From the NCBI GenBank assembly GCA_002331025.1, contig DCYG01000024.1:3262-67261 (forward strand): DNA of 64,000 nucleotides, read 5' to 3'. Source of the stretch: Firmicutes bacterium UBA2116. Lineage in GTDB: Bacteria; Bacillota; Clostridia; Tissierellales; Sedimentibacteraceae. The notes under the pieces are model-generated. The model did no database searches, had not been told where the DNA came from, and saw only the letters and a list, made by a program, of their open reading frames with translations. The stretch's first letter is position 1. Each line of letters starts with the position of its first letter. Below are positions 18,967 to 26,936 of this stretch, piece after piece. Both the position numbers and the translations under genes were made by a program.

Positions 18967-19845
18967 ATGAAACATATAAGAATATATTTGTTTTTCTCGT
19001 TTTTTTTAGCATGGTTAATGTGGATTAGTATTATTTATTTTAAACTTTCAGATACCTTGTCTTCGGTATTAACGTTGGTTCCAATGTTTATGCCTGCAAT
19101 AGCTGCATTGATTATGAAAATAATAACTAAAAGTGAAAGAGCACTTCTTGTAAGCTTGGAGCCACAGATTAACGAAAATATTAAATGGTACTTAGTTGCA
19201 TGGCTATTACCGATAATTTTCACATTCTTGGGTGCTTTTCTTTATTATTGCATATTTAGGAATGATTTTGATTTAACTTTTGGAAGGTTGCAACAAGAGA
19301 TAATTAATAAAACGGGACAGCTTTCAGATAATCCATTAAGAATCGCTAACAGTAAAATTTTATCTGCTGTTTTATTCCAGCCATTTATAAATGTGTTTTT
19401 ATGTCTCGGAGAAGAAATAGGATGGAGAGGATTTCTTTTCCCTGCATTAATTCAACATACATCCAGAAGTAAAGCCTATATTTTAGTAGGAGTTATTTGG
19501 GGAGTATGGCATACACCTCTTACTATAATGGGTCACAATTACGGCTTGGAATATTTTGGGTATCCATGGTCCGGAATTTTCACATTGTGTATCTTTACAT
19601 TTTCATCGGGTGTTTTTTTGTCATGGCTTACAGAGAATTCTTTAACAATTTGGCCGGCTGCATTGGCACATTCCACAATAAATTCTATGGGAAAAATACC
19701 ATATTTATTTCTTAATATTACCGGATCGTCCAATAGATTGTTTGGACCTGCAATAACCGGATTAATTTCTGCAATACCAATGGTTATTTTAGCTTCAATA
19801 TTAATTATTAAGGAAAATAAGAGGTGTGTTAAGCAAAATGATTAA
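18967..19845 (+). CDS. CPBP family intramembrane glutamic endopeptidase
   Basis: This 292-residue membrane protein has about eight hydrophobic segments and the three CPBP/Abi motifs: EEIGWRGFLFP near 157 (EExxxR), WGVWHTPL near 179 (catalytic His region), and the late AHSTINS near 237. The family includes CAAX prenyl protease-like and bacteriocin self-immunity proteins. No bacteriocin gene is nearby, so the substrate is unknown. The gene is convergent with the AEC transporter and the two coding ends overlap by four bases. Confidence 0.88.
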   Translation: MKHIRIYLFFSFFLAWLMWISIIYFKLSDTLSSVLTLVPMFMPAIAALIMKIITKSERALLVSLEPQINENIKWYLVAWLLPIIFTFLGAFLYYCIFRNDFDLTFGRLQQEIINKTGQLSDNPLRIANSKILSAVLFQPFINVFLCLGEEIGWRGFLFPALIQHTSRSKAYILVGVIWGVWHTPLTIMGHNYGLEYFGYPWSGIFTLCIFTFSSGVFLSWLTENSLTIWPAALAHSTINSMGKIPYLFLNITGSSNRLFGPAITGLISAIPMVILASILIIKENKRCVKQND

Positions 19846-20771
19846 CCTAATGACATAAATTTTATCAGAATCGGAACGGTTATTAAGGATATCAGCGTAG
19901 TCGCCGAAACGATTACGGCTGCGAATTCCTTTTCCTTGTTATAGCTTTCTGCCAATATGGATGTCATGGCCGATGCAGGCATGGATGTCATTATGATTAC
20001 AGAGTAAACAGCGATGGATGCTTCCTTCATCAAAAGTGAAAATAAATATATTGCTACAGGGATGATTATTAACTTAATAATTATCCCGTAATAAACAGTC
20101 CAGTCTTTAATATGCTGTTTAATTTTGACTTTAGATAAAATTACACCGATTATGAACATGGACAATGGCCCCGTAATATTGCCTATGCTTTTTATACTTG
20201 ATAATATAGCGCCTTTTACTTCTATGTTGCACAGCATTATAATAATACCGATTATTACGGCAATAATCGAAGGGTTAAAAAGAAGATTAATAATTTCTTT
20301 TTTTAGATAGCCTTTATCTAATTTTCCTTTGTAAAGCAAGATGCCGTAGGTCCAAAGAAAAACAACAAAAAATAAATTAAAAATTGAACCGTAAATAACA
20401 CCTTCATATCCATATACTGAATTTAGCACAGGGAAACCTATATAGCCTGTGTTTACAAACACATTAGCGAAATGAAGCACTGTTTTCTTGTCATTTCTAA
20501 CGGGCAATAAAAGAACGATGGAAACAGCGGCCATAACTGCATAAGCACCCAAGCTTAAATAAAATGTTGCAAATACATTGGCTTTAATAGATTCATCATA
20601 TGTAAACATAAAGGATGATACAATCATAAAGGGTAATGCAATTTTTATGAGGATGTCAGTCAGACCTTTGTTTATTTCTTGCGTGATAATATTTTTCTTG
20701 CTTGCATAAGCTCCTACTAATATTATTATGAACAGAGAAAAAACACTTTCTGTAATTGCTGAAGTATCCAA
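19842..20771 (-). CDS. AEC family transporter (auxin efflux carrier-like)
   Basis: The 309-residue protein has about ten hydrophobic helices arranged in two five-helix halves, with the conserved region NTGYIGFPVL at about 110-120 and a second half with GPLSMFIIGVIL. The AEC/BART family moves small organic anions such as malate or malonate. The substrate here is unknown. The gene reads away from the DUF4342 gene. Its 3' end overlaps the CPBP gene by four bases in tail-to-tail orientation. Confidence 0.88.
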   Translation of the reverse strand: MDTSAITESVFSLFIIILVGAYASKKNIITQEINKGLTDILIKIALPFMIVSSFMFTYDESIKANVFATFYLSLGAYAVMAAVSIVLLLPVRNDKKTVLHFANVFVNTGYIGFPVLNSVYGYEGVIYGSIFNLFFVVFLWTYGILLYKGKLDKGYLKKEIINLLFNPSIIAVIIGIIIMLCNIEVKGAILSSIKSIGNITGPLSMFIIGVILSKVKIKQHIKDWTVYYGIIIKLIIIPVAIYLFSLLMKEASIAVYSVIIMTSMPASAMTSILAESYNKEKEFAAVIVSATTLISLITVPILIKFMSLG

Positions 20772-20937
20772 AATAAACCTCCCACTATATAACTATCTTT
20801 CATATTATGTAATAGCTTTTAATTGTTTCTTTATGTTTAATTTGTTTTTAATCATTTTCTAATATTGCTGTAAATACATATTAATTATTTAAAGGTATAT
20901 TAATATCAAAAGAAATAATAAATGGAGGGTGAAATAA

Positions 20938-21432
20938 ATGAAGGTTACATTGGAACAAATAGATGAGCTTAGAAACAGGGTTAATGTAAGCTATGAAGAG
21001 GCAAAAGCAACGCTTGAGAAAAATGACGGAGATTTAATAAAATCAATTATAGAGCTAGAAAAGAAAAAGGGAAGAAAGACAGAATATAAAGGAAGCTTTA
21101 CGAGTTTCACCGACAAATTATTGTCCTTGAGAATGTCGGTTAAAAACGAGCATGGAAATACTTTATTGGACGTACCTTTAGTGGTTGTACTGCTTACATT
21201 CCTGATGGCATTTTGGGCAGTAATAATATTATTCGTACTGGCTATACTTACATCGTGCAAAATTAAAGTTTACAGAGCTAAAAGCTCGCTGAATGTCAAC
21301 GGCATTAAGAAAAACGTGAAGGAAACAGTTGAAAAAATTAAGGTTAAATCAGAAAATATCATAAAAGATGAAGAATTTAACATAGTTGTAGAAGAAGATG
21401 ACTCAAATGAAAATGAAATAATTATTGAATAA
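20938..21432 (+). CDS. DUF4342 domain-containing protein
   Basis: The 164-residue protein has an N-terminal UBA/TS-N-like helical domain (about 1-42, VSYEEAKATLEKNDGDLIKSI), a DUF4342 segment, a single membrane region at about 80-103, and a charged C-terminal tail. The combination is typical of short Clostridial membrane-associated proteins of unknown role. The ATG follows GGAGGG. A strong hairpin terminator follows at 21449, so it is probably monocistronic. Confidence 0.78.
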   Translation: MKVTLEQIDELRNRVNVSYEEAKATLEKNDGDLIKSIIELEKKKGRKTEYKGSFTSFTDKLLSLRMSVKNEHGNTLLDVPLVVVLLTFLMAFWAVIILFVLAILTSCKIKVYRAKSSLNVNGIKKNVKETVEKIKVKSENIIKDEEFNIVVEEDDSNENEIIIE

Positions 21433-21448
21433 AGAAAACAGAAAAATA

Positions 21449-21478
21449 GAATATCAGGCTTTGACCTGATATTCTTTT
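21449..21478 (+). terminator. Terminator of the DUF4342 gene
   Basis: GAATATCAGG-CTTTGA-CCTGATATTC followed by TTTT. Confidence 0.88.
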
Positions 21479-21540
21479 GTACTTACAGTATAAGCGACTT
21501 ACACCAAATCTATTGATTTGAGTTACCTGCTTATAGTATA
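21479..21540. repeat. Dispersed palindromic element, copy B1
   Basis: GTACTTACAG followed by a hairpin whose arms are TAAGCGACTTACACCAAAT (21491) and ATTTGAGTTACCTGCTTA (21516). Twenty-five of the first 31 bases match 30850-30880, where a second hairpin copy sits. The TATAAT that probably serves the response-regulator promoter (21537) is at its edge. Confidence 0.6.
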
Positions 21541-21566
21541 ATGGAAGAAAAAGCCTGAGGTATGAT

Positions 21567-22250
21567 ATGGAAAAGAAAAAAATTCTAATTGTGGAAGATG
21601 AAGCAAAAATAGCTCGGTTTTTAGAGCTTGAATTAAAATATGAAGGATATGAAATAGAAATAGCCAGTAACGGCAGGGATGGCTTGGAAAAAGGAAAGTC
21701 AACCGATGTGGATGTTATAATACTGGATTTGATGCTGCCCGGTTTAAGCGGAATAGAAGTGTGCAGAAGGTTAAGGCAGACATCGGATGTTCCCATAATC
21801 ATGCTCACGGCAAAGGATGATATTTCCGATAAGGTAACAGGTCTTGACATAGGAGCAGACGATTATATGACTAAGCCTTTTGCGGTTGAAGAACTGTTAG
21901 CACGCATAAGAGTATTGTTAAAAAGAACGATAAATAAGGCTAAGACAGATTCATCAATAATGGAAATAGGCAAGCTTAAGCTATCCAAAAATAACTACAA
22001 GGTTGAATATGACAGTGAAAACATAGATTTGACCAAGAAAGAGTTTGAACTGTTGGAATTCTTGATGATAAATAAAAATATTGTATTAACAAGAGAAAAG
22101 ATACTTGACAAGGTCTGGGGATATGATTATTTTGGAGATACAAATATTATAGATGTTTATATCAGATATTTAAGAAGTAAAATTGATCAGAAGTACAACA
22201 TAAATCTTATTGAAACGGTAAGAGGTGTAGGTTATATCATAAGGGATTGA
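21567..22250 (+). CDS. OmpR/PhoB-family response regulator
   Basis: The 227-residue protein has a receiver domain (1-118) with acidic pocket E10/D11 and phospho-acceptor D54 in ILDLMLPG, the switch residues in MLTAKDD, and K104-type TKPF. It also has a winged-helix DNA-binding domain (about 130-225) ending ETVRGVGYIIRD. It is a transcription factor activated by the adjacent kinase. The stop overlaps or abuts the kinase start. The stimulus is not deducible. Confidence 0.94.
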   Translation: MEKKKILIVEDEAKIARFLELELKYEGYEIEIASNGRDGLEKGKSTDVDVIILDLMLPGLSGIEVCRRLRQTSDVPIIMLTAKDDISDKVTGLDIGADDYMTKPFAVEELLARIRVLLKRTINKAKTDSSIMEIGKLKLSKNNYKVEYDSENIDLTKKEFELLEFLMINKNIVLTREKILDKVWGYDYFGDTNIIDVYIRYLRSKIDQKYNINLIETVRGVGYIIRD

Positions 22251-22258
22251 GAGAGAAC

Positions 22259-23668
22259 ATGATTAAAAGAATACTAAACTCATTATTAAATATACTGCTT
22301 TATCCTTTTAAATTAATACTGAGATTTGTAATCGGGCTTTTAAAGAGGCTGAAATTTTCCATTGCATTTAAAATTTCTGCCTCATATTTGCTTATTTATA
22401 TTATAATTATTTTAATCGTTGCTGTTGCAACATCTGCCGGGTGTATGGTATTTGAGTTCCAAAAATTTGAACGTAATACCATAAACCAGGATGTTGAAAA
22501 TATAAAGAGAGAATTCCCTGATTTTAAAGGGAACACATCAATAAGCGGCAGTATAAAATCTTTTGAAATATATGATGACAGCTTAAACTCTGTCTATCCT
22601 TATAACAATGATAAAAGATATTCAGACAATATAATTGTGGTTTTGGAAAACTTGCTGTATAATAGGGAATACGTATATTCTACGAACTTTGAAGCTAATA
22701 ATCGGTATTATTATTTAAATATAAGCTATGATGCAGAGCTGATGATAAATGATGCTTTTAAAATAATTGTTTTGGTATTAGTTTCGGGAGCTGTGGGATT
22801 GTTGATTTTCGTTCCTATAATATCAAACACAAGCTACAGATTAATAGGACCCATAAAAAATATGACTGAAATAACCAAGACTATTACAGTTAATAATATC
22901 AATACGAGATTGGACGTAAAGGGTACTCAGGATGAATTAAAAGAACTTTCTCAAACATTTAATGAGATGATGGATCGAATTGAGCAAGGATATAAGTTTC
23001 AGCAGCAATTTGTTTCTGATGCATCACATGAGTTGAGAACACCAATAGCTGTAATAAAGGGCTACGTCAACATGCTTGACAGGTGGGGCAAAAACGATAA
23101 AGCGGTACTTGAAGAATCAATCGGAGCCATAAAAAACGAAACAGATAACATGCAGGATTTGATAGAAAAACTGTTGTTCATAGCGCGAAGCGATAAAGGT
23201 AATCTTGCTTATTCAAAGGAAGATTTTAAAATAAGCACAATACTTAACGAAATAGAAAAAGAAACAAAAATGATTGATGCCAATCATCAATTATATTTTA
23301 AATTTTATGATGATGCTAATATATATGGAGATATAAAGAGAATAAAGCAGGCAATAAGAATTATAATCGACAATTCTATAAAGTATACGCCTGCAGGCGG
23401 CTATATAATGGTTTCCGGATTTTTGCAGGATGATTACTATATAATTAAAGTAGAAGATACGGGTATAGGAATTGAGAAAAAGGATCTTAATAAAATTTTT
23501 GACCGTCTTTACAGGGCGGAACAGTCCAGAAGCAAGGAAATAGGCGGTCACGGTCTCGGCTTATCAATAGCCAAAATCATAGTTTTAGGTCATAAGGGAA
23601 AAATCAGAGTTAAAAGTACAATTGGTAAAGGGTCAGAATTTTCAATTATGCTGCCATATATAAATTAG
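22259..23668 (+). CDS. Membrane sensor histidine kinase
   Basis: This 469-residue kinase has two membrane segments (about 37-62 and 165-190) flanking an extracytoplasmic sensor of about 100 residues. A HAMP domain (about 190-243) follows, then the phospho-acceptor H257 in SDASHELRTPIA, and an HATPase domain with IIDNSIKYTPAGG (N box), VEDTGIGI (G1) and GGHGLGLSIAK (G2). The ATG at 22259 is used; a TTG four codons earlier is possible. It pairs with the preceding response regulator. The architecture is ArlS/CssS-like, but the signal is unknown. Confidence 0.92.
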   Translation: MIKRILNSLLNILLYPFKLILRFVIGLLKRLKFSIAFKISASYLLIYIIIILIVAVATSAGCMVFEFQKFERNTINQDVENIKREFPDFKGNTSISGSIKSFEIYDDSLNSVYPYNNDKRYSDNIIVVLENLLYNREYVYSTNFEANNRYYYLNISYDAELMINDAFKIIVLVLVSGAVGLLIFVPIISNTSYRLIGPIKNMTEITKTITVNNINTRLDVKGTQDELKELSQTFNEMMDRIEQGYKFQQQFVSDASHELRTPIAVIKGYVNMLDRWGKNDKAVLEESIGAIKNETDNMQDLIEKLLFIARSDKGNLAYSKEDFKISTILNEIEKETKMIDANHQLYFKFYDDANIYGDIKRIKQAIRIIIDNSIKYTPAGGYIMVSGFLQDDYYIIKVEDTGIGIEKKDLNKIFDRLYRAEQSRSKEIGGHGLGLSIAKIIVLGHKGKIRVKSTIGKGSEFSIMLPYIN

Positions 23669-23674
23669 ATACAA

Positions 23675-23683
23675 ATCGACAAA
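23675..23683 (-). promoter_or_regulatory. Putative Spo0A box before spoIIAA
   Basis: On the minus strand this reads TTTGTCGAT, one mismatch from the Spo0A box TTTGTCRAA. It lies about 90 bases before spoIIAA. Downstream, AAGGAAAAT (23701) with GTATAAT (23724) could form a sigma-H-like promoter. The spoIIA operon of Bacillus is known to be Spo0A- and sigma-H-dependent. The promoter assignment here is inference. Confidence 0.4.
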
Positions 23684-23768
23684 TTGCTACAAAAGAAGTC
23701 AAGGAAAATTGCTTTGTTTAATAGTATAATAGCTTGTACATTACTATTGAGAAAGGATTTGAGAAAAA

Positions 23769-24074
23769 GTGAATTTAGAATTTTTAGACTCCGGACAAAC
23801 CTTGACGATAAAACTCAAAGGGGATTTAGATCATCACAGTGCCGATGAAAGCAGAGTGTTGATTGATAAAAAAATTAATGAAGGAAAATACAATAAAATA
23901 GTTATAGATTTAAAAAAACTTGATTTTATTGACAGCTCCGGCATTGGGTTTGTAATAGGTCGGTATAAGTTAATCAGAAAACGAAACGGTGTTATCGAAA
24001 TAACCAATGCAAGCAGCAAAGTAAGAAAAATCCTTGACATGAGCGGCATAGGAAAAATAATTAGTATTAAATAG
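23769..24074 (+). CDS. spoIIAA: Anti-sigma F factor antagonist
   Basis: The 101-residue STAS-domain protein contains the phosphorylated-serine loop IDSSGIGFVIG with the acceptor most likely S57. SpoIIAA in its unphosphorylated form binds SpoIIAB and frees sigma F in the forespore. The start is GTG at 23769 after AAAGGATTTGAG. spoIIAB follows nine bases later. The two-gene order is as in Bacillus; the usual third gene is absent. Confidence 0.94.
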   Translation: MNLEFLDSGQTLTIKLKGDLDHHSADESRVLIDKKINEGKYNKIVIDLKKLDFIDSSGIGFVIGRYKLIRKRNGVIEITNASSKVRKILDMSGIGKIISIK

Positions 24075-24083
24075 GGGGACGAA

Positions 24084-24515
24084 ATGCAAAATAATTATGT
24101 GATTTTTAAAATACCAAGTTTATCAACAAACGAATCATTTGCAAGAGCAGCAGTCGCAGCTTTTTGTGCAAATTTGAATCCAACTATTGATGAGATAATT
24201 GAAATAAAAACTGCGGTTTCTGAAGCCGTAACAAATGCAATAATTCATGGATATGAAAATACTGTCGGTGAAATTCAAATTGAATGCAAAATAAAGGGGC
24301 AGCTGGTTGAAATAATTGTTGAAGACTATGGCTCAGGTATTGTAAATGTAGAAATGGCAAGAGAACCTTTATATACAACCAAGCCGGAATTAGAACGCTC
24401 CGGAATGGGTTTTGCCGTTATGGAAACATACATGGATGAAGTTGTTGTTTTATCAGAAAAGGATATCGGAACAAAGGTAATAATGCGAAAAACAATTAGT
24501 GAAAGAAAAAAATAG
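24084..24515 (+). CDS. spoIIAB: Anti-sigma F factor (serine kinase)
   Basis: The 143-residue GHKL kinase is very close to Bacillus SpoIIAB in its core: PTIDEIIEIKTAVSEAVTNA (N box), IIHGYEN, VEDYGSGI, PLYTTKPELERSGMGF and the ending MDEVVVLSE. It binds and inhibits sigma F and phosphorylates SpoIIAA. In most spore formers sigF follows directly, often overlapping. Here 160 bases of non-coding DNA and a terminator follow instead. Confidence 0.95.
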   Translation: MQNNYVIFKIPSLSTNESFARAAVAAFCANLNPTIDEIIEIKTAVSEAVTNAIIHGYENTVGEIQIECKIKGQLVEIIVEDYGSGIVNVEMAREPLYTTKPELERSGMGFAVMETYMDEVVVLSEKDIGTKVIMRKTISERKK

Positions 24516-24603
24516 AAAAATTTTTATTATGAAATATAGCATTTTCATATGCTTTTCTTGCTGATAATAAGTGAAACAGTGATAAAATTTTACAATTAAT
24601 ATT

Positions 24604-24631
24604 AAAAAAGGCACTCTTAGTGCTTTTTTTT
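24604..24631 (+). terminator. Terminator after spoIIAB
   Basis: GCACT-CTT-AGTGC followed by a run of eight T. It closes the spoIIAA-spoIIAB unit where sigF would be expected. Confidence 0.75.
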
Positions 24632-24678
24632 AGTATTCAAAATAATTTTTTGTAAATAATACTTATGAGGTGATTTAT

Positions 24679-24798
24679 ATGAAAAAAAAGATTTTTTTAT
24701 TAGTAATAATTTTATTGATTAGTTTTACTGCTATTATTTATGGCAACAGTATAGACCGATCTTTGAAAAAAATACCTGAAAGTGCTGTACTGCTCTAG
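24679..24798 (+). CDS. Small predicted secreted or membrane peptide (39 residues)
   Basis: A 39-codon frame with a good ribosome binding site (GAGGTG, eight bases before ATG) encodes MKKKIFLLVIILLISF followed by a short polar tail ending SAVLL. It looks like a signal peptide or single membrane helix. I do not recognize it. The stop codon overlaps the spoVAC ribosome binding site, so it may serve to couple translation. A GTATT-N16-GTAAATAATA arrangement upstream (24633) could be a forespore-type promoter, but this is weak. It could also be the remnant of a longer gene. Confidence 0.5.
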   Translation: MKKKIFLLVIILLISFTAIIYGNSIDRSLKKIPESAVLL

Positions 24799-24808
24799 GA
24801 GGAATTGG

Positions 24809-25249
24809 ATGAAATACGATAAAAACAGCTATAAGCAGGTAGTCGATGAGTATACACCAAAAAATAAAATGCTTCGAAATTGTGTATATGCTTTTATTTT
24901 TGGAGGGGCTATCTGCTTATTAGGCGAAGTTATTAAAAATATTTTTATGAATAATTTTGGGACTCCTGAGCAGGATGCAAGCACGATCAGCTCGGTAGTA
25001 TTAATAGCAATAACAGCTTTGCTGACAGGTTTAGGTTGGTTTGATAAACTGAGCAAAATTGCGGGTGCAGGTACTGCAGTACCTATAACCGGTTTTGCAA
25101 ATGCCGTTGTATCACCCGCACTTGAATTTAAAAGAGAAGGGTTTATATTGGGTACTGCATCGAATATATTTAAACTGGCAGGGCCGGTATTGCTGTTTGG
25201 CTATTTTGCCTCATTCATAGTAGGAATACTGAGCTTAATGTTTAAATAA
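24809..25249 (+). CDS. spoVAC: Stage V sporulation protein AC
   Basis: The 146-residue membrane protein matches SpoVAC: an N-terminal polar region YKQVVDEYTPKNKML followed by four hydrophobic segments, with GAGTAVPITGFANAVVSPALE in the middle. SpoVAC is a mechanosensitive channel component in the spore inner membrane that helps import and release dipicolinic acid. The ATG at 24809 follows AGGAGGAATTGG. An upstream in-frame start at 24782 would overlap the small frame and lacks a site. It heads spoVAC-spoVAD-spoVAE. Confidence 0.94.
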   Translation: MKYDKNSYKQVVDEYTPKNKMLRNCVYAFIFGGAICLLGEVIKNIFMNNFGTPEQDASTISSVVLIAITALLTGLGWFDKLSKIAGAGTAVPITGFANAVVSPALEFKREGFILGTASNIFKLAGPVLLFGYFASFIVGILSLMFK

Positions 25250-25273
25250 AATTTGTTTCGGAGGAGTGAGAAG

Positions 25274-26269
25274 TTGAAAAAGATTGGTAATCAAACATTT
25301 CAGATAAAAGATGATGTATTTGTCAGAGATACATTTACCATAGCAGGGAAAAAAGAAGGAGAAGGTCCCATAGGGAATTGCTTTGATATAATCGTTGATG
25401 ATGATTTATGGGGAGAAGATTCATGGGAAAAATGTGAATTAAAATTTCAAAAAGAAGCAGCTAAGAGCTTGATGCAAAAAAACAATCTCATGGAAAAGGA
25501 TATTGACCTCTTAATAGCAGGAGACCTATTGAACCAAATAACTTCTTCTTCATTTGCAGCAAGAGATTTACAGCTTCCGTACATAGGAGTTTACGGAGCA
25601 TGCTCGACAATGGCACTTTCTATGGGGTTGGGTGCTTTAATGATTGACGGTGGGTTTGCAAGCAATGTTATATGCGTTACCTCAAGTCACTTTTGCAGTG
25701 CGGAAAGACAATATCGTCTGCCTCTTGAAATGGGAGGGCAAAGGCATATGTCCGCTCAGTGGACAGTTACAGGGTCTTCAGCCGTATGGCTTTCCAATGG
25801 CGGCTTCGGTCCAAAAATTAAAAATGTTACATTCGGTAAAATTACTGATTTAGGAGTTAAGGATGCCAATAATATGGGCGCAGCCATGGCGCCTGCTGCC
25901 TATGATTCATTAAGTCAGCATATTGCAGATACAAAAATAAAGTATGATTTAATAGTTACCGGAGATTTAGGTACTGTAGGAAAATCAATTGTTAATAAAA
26001 TGTTTAATGAAGAAAATAACAGCATTGAAGATATATATGATGACTGCGGGACAATTATTTTCGACCTGGAAAAACAGGATGTTCATGCAGGAGGCAGTGG
26101 GTGCGGGTGTTCAGCAACTGTATTTGGAGGATTTTTGTATAAAAAATTATTGAATAAGGAAATTAACAAGCTTTTATTTACATCAACAGGAGCTCTTCAT
26201 TCACCTACGGCTACATTGCAGGGAGAAAGCATACCGGGAATTGCTCACTGTGTCGGAATAGAAATGTGA
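25274..26269 (+). CDS. spoVAD: Stage V sporulation protein AD
   Basis: The 331-residue protein has a thiolase-like fold with the family blocks YGACSTMALSMGLGA, LEMGGQRHMSAQWTVTGS and GSGCGCSATVFGGFLY near the end. SpoVAD binds dipicolinic acid in the spore membrane complex. The start is the TTG at 25274 after GGAGGAGTGAG; an earlier TTG at 25253 precedes that site. It lies between spoVAC and spoVAE with short spacers. Confidence 0.95.
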   Translation: MKKIGNQTFQIKDDVFVRDTFTIAGKKEGEGPIGNCFDIIVDDDLWGEDSWEKCELKFQKEAAKSLMQKNNLMEKDIDLLIAGDLLNQITSSSFAARDLQLPYIGVYGACSTMALSMGLGALMIDGGFASNVICVTSSHFCSAERQYRLPLEMGGQRHMSAQWTVTGSSAVWLSNGGFGPKIKNVTFGKITDLGVKDANNMGAAMAPAAYDSLSQHIADTKIKYDLIVTGDLGTVGKSIVNKMFNEENNSIEDIYDDCGTIIFDLEKQDVHAGGSGCGCSATVFGGFLYKKLLNKEINKLLFTSTGALHSPTATLQGESIPGIAHCVGIEM

Positions 26270-26279
26270 GGTTTATAAT

Positions 26280-26636
26280 ATGAATTATGTTATGAGTTTT
26301 GTGGTTGGAGGTATAATTTGTGTCTTAGGACAGATAGTTATAGATACATTTAAAAAGAATAATGCTTATCTATTAGTTTTATTGGTGGTAACCGGAACGT
26401 TTTTGGGATATTTCGGAATATATGATAAAATAATAGAAATAGGTCATTCGGGTGCGACGGTTCCGCTATTAGGCTTTGGGCATGCTCTTGCAGAAGGCGC
26501 AGTAGAAGAAGCAGCGTCGAAGGGTTTCATGGGAGCTTTAAGCGGAGGAGTTAAAAAAACCGCACCGGGAGTTGCGGCAGCACTGATTTTCGGTTACATA
26601 GTTTCGATTGTTTTTAATCCGAAAGGGAATAAATAA
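26280..26636 (+). CDS. spoVAE: Stage V sporulation protein AE
   Basis: The 118-residue membrane protein with about four hydrophobic segments carries the SpoVAE core HSGATVPLLGFGHALAEGA, resembling the SpoVAC core. It is part of the dipicolinic acid channel complex. The ATG at 26280 is 10 bases after spoVAD. A clear terminator follows, so the operon ends here, without spoVAF. Confidence 0.94.
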   Translation: MNYVMSFVVGGIICVLGQIVIDTFKKNNAYLLVLLVVTGTFLGYFGIYDKIIEIGHSGATVPLLGFGHALAEGAVEEAASKGFMGALSGGVKKTAPGVAAALIFGYIVSIVFNPKGNK

Positions 26637-26661
26637 AATAAGGGGAAATAGTTTGAAAGGT

Positions 26662-26698
26662 ACTCCAAATGTTAAAAATAGCATTTGGAGTGTTTTTT
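26662..26698 (+). terminator. Terminator of the spoVA operon
   Basis: ACTCCAAATG and CATTTGGAGT form a perfect ten-base-pair stem, followed by a T-run. Confidence 0.92.
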
Positions 26699-26763
26699 AT
26701 GTTTTGACCCAAGTTGTGTTTGCTAAAACCAAAAAATGCCATATGTTAAATTTCAAACAATCA

Positions 26764-26821
26764 TTGACTTTATTAATTAAATAATGTTATATTGAGTTCG
26801 TTGATATTGATAATCATTATC
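26764..26821 (+). promoter_or_regulatory. Promoter with Fur box before the siderophore operon
   Basis: TTGACT (26764) and TTATAT (26787) are spaced 17 bases. The sequence GATATTGATAATCATTATC at 26803-26821 matches the 19-base Fur consensus at 18 positions and covers the expected start site. Iron-replete Fur should block transcription. The rest of the 300-base spacer shows nothing else. Confidence 0.85.
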
Positions 26822-26936
26822 ATTAACGTTAACGTATGATTTGTATTTTGCTGTGCACTGGTGAAATAAAGATAATTATTATTCAATCAATTCAATAATC
26901 TGATTGTCTAACATTATTACATACAAGGAGAGATAT

